6,084 bases of DNA from Betaproteobacteria bacterium. Its GTDB lineage: Bacteria > Pseudomonadota > Gammaproteobacteria > Burkholderiales > Burkholderiaceae. Under the pieces are notes generated by a model. It did not search any database. It saw only the letters and a list, made by a program, of their open reading frames with translations, and had not been told where the DNA came from. The stretch lies in NCBI GenBank assembly GCA_015654605.1, contig JAATGO010000296.1, positions 1 through 6,084 of the forward strand, given 5' to 3'. Shown one piece after another: positions 5,662 to 6,084 of the stretch (the stretch's first letter is position 1; every line of letters starts with the position of its first letter). A program made the translations under genes and the position numbers.

Positions 5662-6084
5662 ATGGCGAGTGAAACGGCAATTCTTGGTGGTGGATGTTTT
5701 TGGTGTCTGGAAGCGATTTGCCAGCAGTTGAAGGGAGTGATGCGCGTTGAATCAGGATATGCTGGCGGTAAAGTTGCAAACCCTACTTATGAACAAGTAT
5801 GTGGTGGAGAGACTGGTCATGCTGAAGTGGTTAAGCTGACATTTGACCCTGAACAGATTTCTTATCGCGAGATATTGGAAGTGTTTTTTACCATGCATGA
5901 CCCAACGACGCTCAACCGGCAAGGTAATGATTGTGGTACACAGTATCGTTCTGTTATTTATTATGGGTCACCGGAGCAGGAAGAAGTTGCTCGCCAAGTC
6001 ATTGCAGAAATGGCGTTGGTGTGGGATGCGCCAATTGTGACGGAACTGAGCCCAGAGAGTCCTTTTTACAAGGCAGAAGACTAT
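5662..6084 (+). CDS. msrA: Peptide-methionine (S)-S-oxide reductase MsrA, 5' part
   Basis: MsrA reduces the S-epimer of methionine sulfoxide in proteins and free methionine, repairing oxidative damage in the cytoplasm with thioredoxin as usual electron donor. The 141 codons present cover most of the domain. 'GGGCFWC' (residues 9-15) carries the catalytic Cys12. It is followed by 'VESGYAGG' (29-36), 'NPTYEQVC' (40-47), 'TGHAEVVKLTFD' (51-62) with the likely catalytic Glu55, 'FFTMHDPTTLNRQGND' (75-90), 'CGTQYRSVIYY' (91-101) and 'FYKAEDY' at the edge. Family length is about 170-180, so some 30-40 C-terminal residues, including any resolving Cys, lie outside the window. The start is set by AGGAG at 5651-5655, 6 nt before the ATG, with the catalytic motif beginning almost at once, as in short MsrA forms without an N-terminal extension. 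No MsrB domain is visible in the part seen. Confidence 0.96.
   Translation, partial: MASETAILGGGCFWCLEAICQQLKGVMRVESGYAGGKVANPTYEQVCGGETGHAEVVKLTFDPEQISYREILEVFFTMHDPTTLNRQGNDCGTQYRSVIYYGSPEQEEVARQVIAEMALVWDAPIVTELSPESPFYKAEDY

Noticed and set aside
5843..6040. 65-codon plus-strand frame inside msrA
   Set aside because: It is an out-of-frame shadow of msrA, which carries all expected motifs in its own frame.

Overview
The window carries seven protein genes in ordinary Gram-negative arrangement. The proteins read as betaproteobacterial, most likely Burkholderiales. The signs are the purC-purE-purK-sua5 gene order, a long Sua5 with the 'ASGTLAAHYAPRAP' linker, and an OmpW whose mature start reads 'SNIVNLGWFHFEPQDSS'. 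Base composition is moderate, with AT-rich gaps between genes, so a lower-GC member of the order is plausible. I cannot name a genus from this sequence.

Positions 1-3347 are a tightly packed plus-strand operon. It holds the 3' part of purC, then purE (8-nt overlap), purK (4-nt ATGA overlap) and sua5/tsaC (8-nt gap from a GTG start). PurK, PurE and PurC catalyse three consecutive steps of de novo IMP synthesis: AIR to N5-CAIR to CAIR to SAICAR. Sua5 makes threonylcarbamoyl-AMP for the tRNA modification t6A. A perfect 11-bp inverted repeat without a T-tract follows sua5.

Positions 3348-4016 are a 669-bp AT-rich gap with no convincing gene. It contains small inverted and direct repeats and must hold the promoter of the next gene. 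ompW (4017-4733) has a clear Shine-Dalgarno, a signal peptide and the terminal Phe of an outer-membrane barrel. An intrinsic terminator (4758-4789) separates it from a convergent minus-strand flavin-reductase-family gene (4799-5302).

Positions 5303-5661 are a 359-bp divergent intergenic region. It holds several mutually exclusive inverted repeats, a perfect 12-bp palindrome and two doubtful tiny ORFs. msrA (methionine sulfoxide reductase A) starts at 5662 and runs off the window end.

I see no mobile element, CRISPR array, RNA gene or novel multi-gene system. The points worth a second look are regulatory: the repeat-rich divergent region, a 24-nt element shared (19/24) between the ompW and msrA upstream regions, and the hairpin after sua5.
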